Source: Tragulus kanchil (taxonomy: Eukaryota > Chordata > Mammalia > Artiodactyla > Tragulidae). Taken from it: a DNA stretch of 64,000 nucleotides. The stretch spans positions 8,956,501 through 9,020,500 of the forward strand of contig JAIOJX010000005.1 in the NCBI GenBank assembly GCA_022376925.1, in the 5' to 3' direction. The translations under genes and the position numbers were made by a program. A model generated the notes under the pieces. That model saw only the letters and a program-made list of their open reading frames with translations, ran no database searches and was not told the origin of the DNA. Shown piece by piece: positions 59,324 to 64,000 of this stretch. Position 1 is the stretch's first letter. The number at the start of each line of letters is the position of its first letter.

Positions 59324-59856
59324 AATAGCCTGTTGCACATTTACCTTTAATAAGCAGTTGTGAGCAATTCACCCTACAGAAATATGGTATCCAGACTTAG
59401 CACAGGATGAGACGGAAGATGCTTTCTCATTTCATGTATCCTGTATAGTATTCATGCTAAACACATGAAATTTGGCTCAAGAAACTTACAAGCAACTCAG
59501 TTACTCAAACCAAATACAATAAAGTGATAGAATATGATAGAATCATATTTAGTGTTTTCATTTTCTCAAAGTAAGTTTGTTTTCAGGAAGAAATATGAGC
59601 AATGGAACAAAGGCAACAAAAATTTAAGTAGGGGATGGTTCCAAGTGATAATAAAAGTTAACAAAAAAAAAAAACAATAAAAAATTAGATGGAAAATTAC
59701 CACAGCCTCATTTACACTGAGGAATTTCACTTTGTATCTTCCTGCCATGACGATAATGGAAAAAAACAAATGATGAAGGAAGAATGGGATTAATGAAAAA
59801 ATCAAAACAAATGATTCTTTTTCCTTCCATGAAAATAAATAAACAATAAAAACAAA
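59324..59856. other. Unique A/T-rich non-coding stretch
   Basis: No gene or confident repeat seen; an a-run lies at about 59658-59672. Confidence 0.5.
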
Positions 59857-62040
59857 GCTTTGAGAAAGAAGAGAGTTAGGGCTTTCTTAATTTAGTTTGG
59901 AATGTTTCTATTGGAATAAAGTCAGAAATATTCATTCTGTTTGTCTACACTCTTAGCTGTCTCTAGGTGTGTCTATTTCATCTATTTTTTAGAAGCTTCT
60001 TCAACACAAGGATTATAACATACTTATCATAGACATTTGTTGTGTAAATCTAGAAGCAATTCTCTTTGCACTAAAGTAGAGGTATGACTAACTTTTACCC
60101 TTATCCACAGTGCTGAGTAGTTATTGGAATGAATATGATGGAGAATGCTCATGGTCTGAATACATTCCAACTTGAGAGGACACCATCCATAGACCTGGAT
60201 GGTCCTGGAGGGTGTTCCCTGCCAGTGGGTACAGACATCACACCGTGGTGTGCCAGAGGAGGCCTCGCAGAGCACCAAAAACTCTGTAGAACACTATTCT
60301 ACATGGCCGTTTGAGAACAAACTGTACACAGAGACCAGTTTTGTTGATCTTTGAGTATTGACATTTAAAATCCTTGACCTTTATAAAAAAACAATGTGAA
60401 AGTGTTTGCATGCTTACAAAATACATTATGTAGTACATAATGAACCCTTTTGAAGGTATACAAATATTATTTCAGCTCACAAAATGTTGTTTTGTGACTA
60501 AGGTAATGTGTGAAGCATTGGGCCTATGAAAATGGGAATTAGTGATCCTACAAGCCAGTGGAGAATACATAGTATACATTTCATTATCATTATTATTACT
60601 AGAAAGAGTAGATAATTGAAGATGTATAGAAAACAAGGTAAAACTAGGCTGGAGGCTGGCTTATATTTCTCCCTTGAAACAAGCTTACTTTGAGAACATG
60701 AAAGCACTGAATATGATTCTAGAATCACTTTATTGTGTTTGGTTTGAGTAACTGAGTTGCTTGTGAAAGTGATCTAGCATGACTCCTGGGTTTCTAGCCC
60801 AAGCTTCTGTGTAGACTGAAGAGCCATTTGCTGAGATGGGAATAGGAACACCCCACAAGGAACAAGGATTTAGGGGATGATAATGGGCTATTTTGTGAAT
60901 TGTGGTGAATGAAAATGAAGATAATGGGGGACATATGACCCCAAGAGTGCTTTGAGAAAGAAGAGAGTTAGGGCTTTCTTAATTTAGTTTGGAATGTTTC
61001 TATTGGAATAAAGTCAGAAATATTCATTCTGTTTGTCTACACTCTTAGCTGTCTCTAGGTGTGTCTATTTCATCTATTTTTTAGAAGCTTCTTCAACACA
61101 AGGATTATAACATACTTATCATAGACATTTGTTGTGTAAATCTAGAAGCAATTCTCTTTGCACTAAAGTAGAGGTATGACTAACTTTTACCCTTATCCAC
61201 AGTGCTGAGTAGTTATTGGAATGAATATGATGGAGAATGCTCATGGTCTGAATACATTCCAACTTGAGAGGACACCATCCATAGACCTGGATGGTCCTGG
61301 AGGGTGTTCCCTGCCAGTGGGTACAGACATCACACCGTGGTGTGCCAGAGGAGGCCTCGCAGAGCACCAAAAACTCTGTAGAACACTATTCTACATGGCC
61401 GTTTGAGAACAAACTGTACACAGAGACCAGTTTTGTTGATCTTTGAGTATTGACATTTAAAATCCTTGACCTTTATAAAAAAACAATGTGAAAGTGTTTG
61501 CATGCTTACAAAATACATTATGTAGTACATAATGAACCCTTTGAAGGTATACAAATATTATTTCAGCTCACAAAATGTTGTTTTGTGACTAAGGTAATGT
61601 GTGAAGCATTGGGCCTATGAAAATGGGAATTAGTGATCCTACAAGCCAGTGGAGAATACATAGTATACATTTCATTATCATTATTATTACTAGAAAGAGT
61701 AGATAATTGAAGATGTATAGAAAACAAGGTAAAACTAGGCTGGAGGCTGGCTTATATTTCTCCCTTGAAACAAGCTTACTTTGAGAACATGAAAGCACTG
61801 AATATGATTCTAGAATCACTTTATTGTGTTTGGTTTGAGTAACTGAGTTGCTTGTGAAAGTGATCTAGCATGACTCCTGGGTTTCTAGCCCAAGCTTCTG
61901 TGTAGACTGAAGAGCCATTTGCTGAGATGGGAATAGGAACACCCCACAAGGAACAAGGATTTAGGGGATGATAATGGGCTATTTTGTGAATTGTGGTGAA
62001 TGAAAATGAAGATAATGGGGGACATATGACCCCAAGAGTG
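59857..62040 (+). repeat. Tandem direct duplication 16 (offset 1092)
   Basis: Copy 1 runs 59857-60948 and copy 2 60949-62040. One t is missing in copy 2 (aacccttttgaagg versus aaccctttgaagg, about 60450/61541). The content is unique non-coding DNA with no recognised element. Confidence 0.94.
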
Positions 62041-63898
62041 GCCCTAAAATTGAAGAAGTCATGGATGTTAGAGTGCATTTTTGGCACTTGGCTTTATCAT
62101 TACAAGATGAAGTGAAATTGTTGAAACACACACACACTTGTGTTCACAACACATTATATCTGTAGTTAGTGAGCACAAGTGGCTGTTTGTCCCTTGGAGT
62201 ATGAAGCAGTTCTCTCTGCTCCTCCACTCACGTTTAAGTTGCTGCCAGTGCTGCAGTAATCACTCGTCTCTTCAGCTCTCTACTGAGTCTTGGTTTGTTT
62301 GTTTGTTTCCTGACCTGTTTCTTGCCAAATCTTGAATGCTTCTTGGCCTCCAGGCTAACGCATAGACCAATACAATTGCATTTTTCTCAACATCACCACC
62401 AACCACCGTGCTCCAGGGGACCCGCCCACAGCAGCAGGCCTCTTGCTCTGTTTCTGGTGTTGGGAGTTGTAAGTGCTCAGCCACAGGCCCTTGCCTCTAG
62501 GGAGCACGGGCTGGGCATTTTGTCTGGGCAGTGCCCAATTTCAGTCACTTCTGAAGTCTGAAGTTTTCAAGTGCCTCAACTTCTGAAAACGATACTTTCG
62601 TTACATGCTATTTCTGAATGTGATGTTTCTACTAAAGGCAAGCATGTTCAAACAGAAAAGTTATTTTTTACCTCAGTTTCTGCCAAGAAGTTTGTGAAAT
62701 GATGATTTTCATGCCATAATAAATCTGGAAAAAATAGCAAATAGATACTACCCTAGTTTCACATTATGAAGTGACTTGTAAGTGGTGTTCAACTATATTC
62801 TGAAGACAAAGTAAAACAAAAAAAGGCTGTAGGCTGGCTTATATTTCTCCCTTGAAACAAGCTTACTTTGAGAACATGAAAGCACTGAATATGATTCTAG
62901 AATCACTTTATTGTGTTTGGTTTGAGTAACTGAGTTGCTTGTGAAAGTGATCTAGCATGACTCCTGGGTTTCTAGCCCAAGCTTCTGTGTAGACTGAAGA
63001 GCCATTTGCTGAGATGGGAATAGGAACACCCCACAAGGAACAAGGATTTAGGGGATGATAATGGGCTATTTTGTGAATTGTGGTGAATGAAAATGAAGAT
63101 AATGGGGGACATATGACCCCAAGAGTGGCCCTAAAATTGAAGAAGTCATGGATGTTAGAGTGCATTTTTGGCACTTGGCTTTATCATTACAAGATGAAGT
63201 GAAATTGTTGAAACACACACACACTTGTGTTCACAACACATTATATCTGTAGTTAGTGAGCACAAGTGGCTGTTTGTCCCTTGGAGTATGAAGCAGTTCT
63301 CTCTGCTCCTCCACTCACGTTTAAGTTGCTGCCAGTGCTGCAGTAATCACTCGTCTCTTCAGCTCTCTACTGAGTCTTGGTTTGTTTGTTTGTTTCCTGA
63401 CCTGTTTCTTGCCAAATCTTGAATGCTTCTTGGCCTCCAGGCTAACGCATAGACCAATACAATTGCATTTTTCTCAACATCACCACCAACCACCGTGCTC
63501 CAGGGGACCCGCCCACAGCAGCAGGCCTCTTGCTCTGTTTCTGGTGTTGGGAGTTGTAAGTGCTCAGCCACAGGCCCTTGCCTCTAGGGAGCACGGGCTG
63601 GGCATTTTGTCTGGGCAGTGCCCAATTTCAGTCACTTCTGAAGTCTGAAGTTTTCAAGTGCCTCAACTTCTGAAAACGATACTTTCGTTACATGCTATTT
63701 CTGAATGTGATGTTTCTACTAAAGGCAAGCATGTTCAAACAGAAAAGTTATTTTTTACCTCAGTTTCTGCCAAGAAGTTTGTGAAATGATGATTTTCATG
63801 CCATAATAAATCTGGAAAAAATAGCAAATAGATACTACCCTAGTTTCACATTATGAAGTGACTTGTAAGTGGTGTTCAACTATATTCTGAAGACAAAG
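61738..63898 (+). repeat. Tandem direct duplication 17 (offset 1087), chained to duplication 16
   Basis: Copy 1 runs 61738-62824 and copy 2 62825-63898. Around the junction the sequence is scrambled (agtaaaacaaaaaaaggct; ggctgtaggct versus ggctggaggct). The segment 61738-62040 is present three times (from about 60646, 61738 and 62825). No recognised element inside. Confidence 0.93.
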
Positions 63899-64000
63899 AA
63901 AAGGCCCACAAGGTTTGGGGTAGAAAACATCATAGAATATGTACCAATAATTAAAAATGAATAATGTATGATATGTAGTTTTAAGTGTACAGACAATAAA
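63899..64000. other. Short unique tail of the window
   Basis: A/T-rich non-coding DNA with no recognised feature. Confidence 0.45.

Overview
This is nuclear DNA from a ruminant artiodactyl. The evidence is a dense scatter of BovB-derived LINE 3' ends, Bov-tA/Bov-A2 SINEs and tRNA-derived SINEs of the CHR type, over a background of older mammalian repeats (L2, MIR, L1M, MaLR LTRs). I find no protein-coding gene, RNA gene, CRISPR array or prokaryotic feature. The open reading frames are short (longest about 243 codons), have no recognisable domains, often run through SINEs, and are frequently broken between near-identical copies by single-base indels. The window reads as intergenic or deep intronic sequence. 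A CHR-like SINE subfamily with intact target-site duplications looks recently active. I do not recognise it as a common cattle or sheep family, so a non-bovid ruminant such as a chevrotain is possible, but that is inference.

The dominant structure is unusual. Seventeen direct tandem duplications, each with a unit of about 1.07-1.19 kb, are strung through the window. They start at about 78, 2072, 6631, 11741, 15204, 23063, 26940, 28884, 37222, 40988, 44509, 48995, 51826, 54680, 56761, 59857 and 61738. In each, two near-identical copies abut. Differences are mainly homopolymer indels, and in many pairs they gather at the 3' end of copy 1 or the 5' start of copy 2. Some junctions carry 16-30 bp of filler. 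Four neighbouring pairs overlap, giving short triplicated segments (2072-2308, 28884-29192, 56761-56919, 61738-62040). About half of the junctions lie in or next to a dispersed repeat. The simplest reading is unmerged contig-end overlap, a false duplication made by assembly or gap filling. About 18.8 kb would be redundant, leaving roughly 45 kb of real sequence.

Layout. 1-4.2 kb: two chained duplications with BovB and Bov-tA elements and an L1 scrap. 4.2-9 kb: unique DNA, an L2 tail, Bov-tA, BovB and duplication 3. 9-11.7 kb: unique DNA with a near-perfect 49-bp palindrome, a CHR SINE with clear target-site duplications, and a MIR. 11.7-17.4 kb: duplications 4 and 5, an MLT1-type LTR interrupted by a 59-bp LINE tail. 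17.4-25.9 kb: unique DNA, L1 pieces, BovB, and duplication 6 carrying a composite SINE insertion. 26-31 kb: chained duplications 7 and 8 across a MaLR LTR. 31-37 kb: mostly unique DNA with Bov-tA, BovB and MaLR. 37-44 kb: an AT-rich duplication, paired CHR-like SINEs, duplication 10. 44-64 kb: seven duplications, L2 copies interrupted by younger insertions, and the youngest-looking SINEs.

No genes act together here. The useful biology is the nested history of retroposition. The useful warning is that this stretch of assembly looks unreliable.
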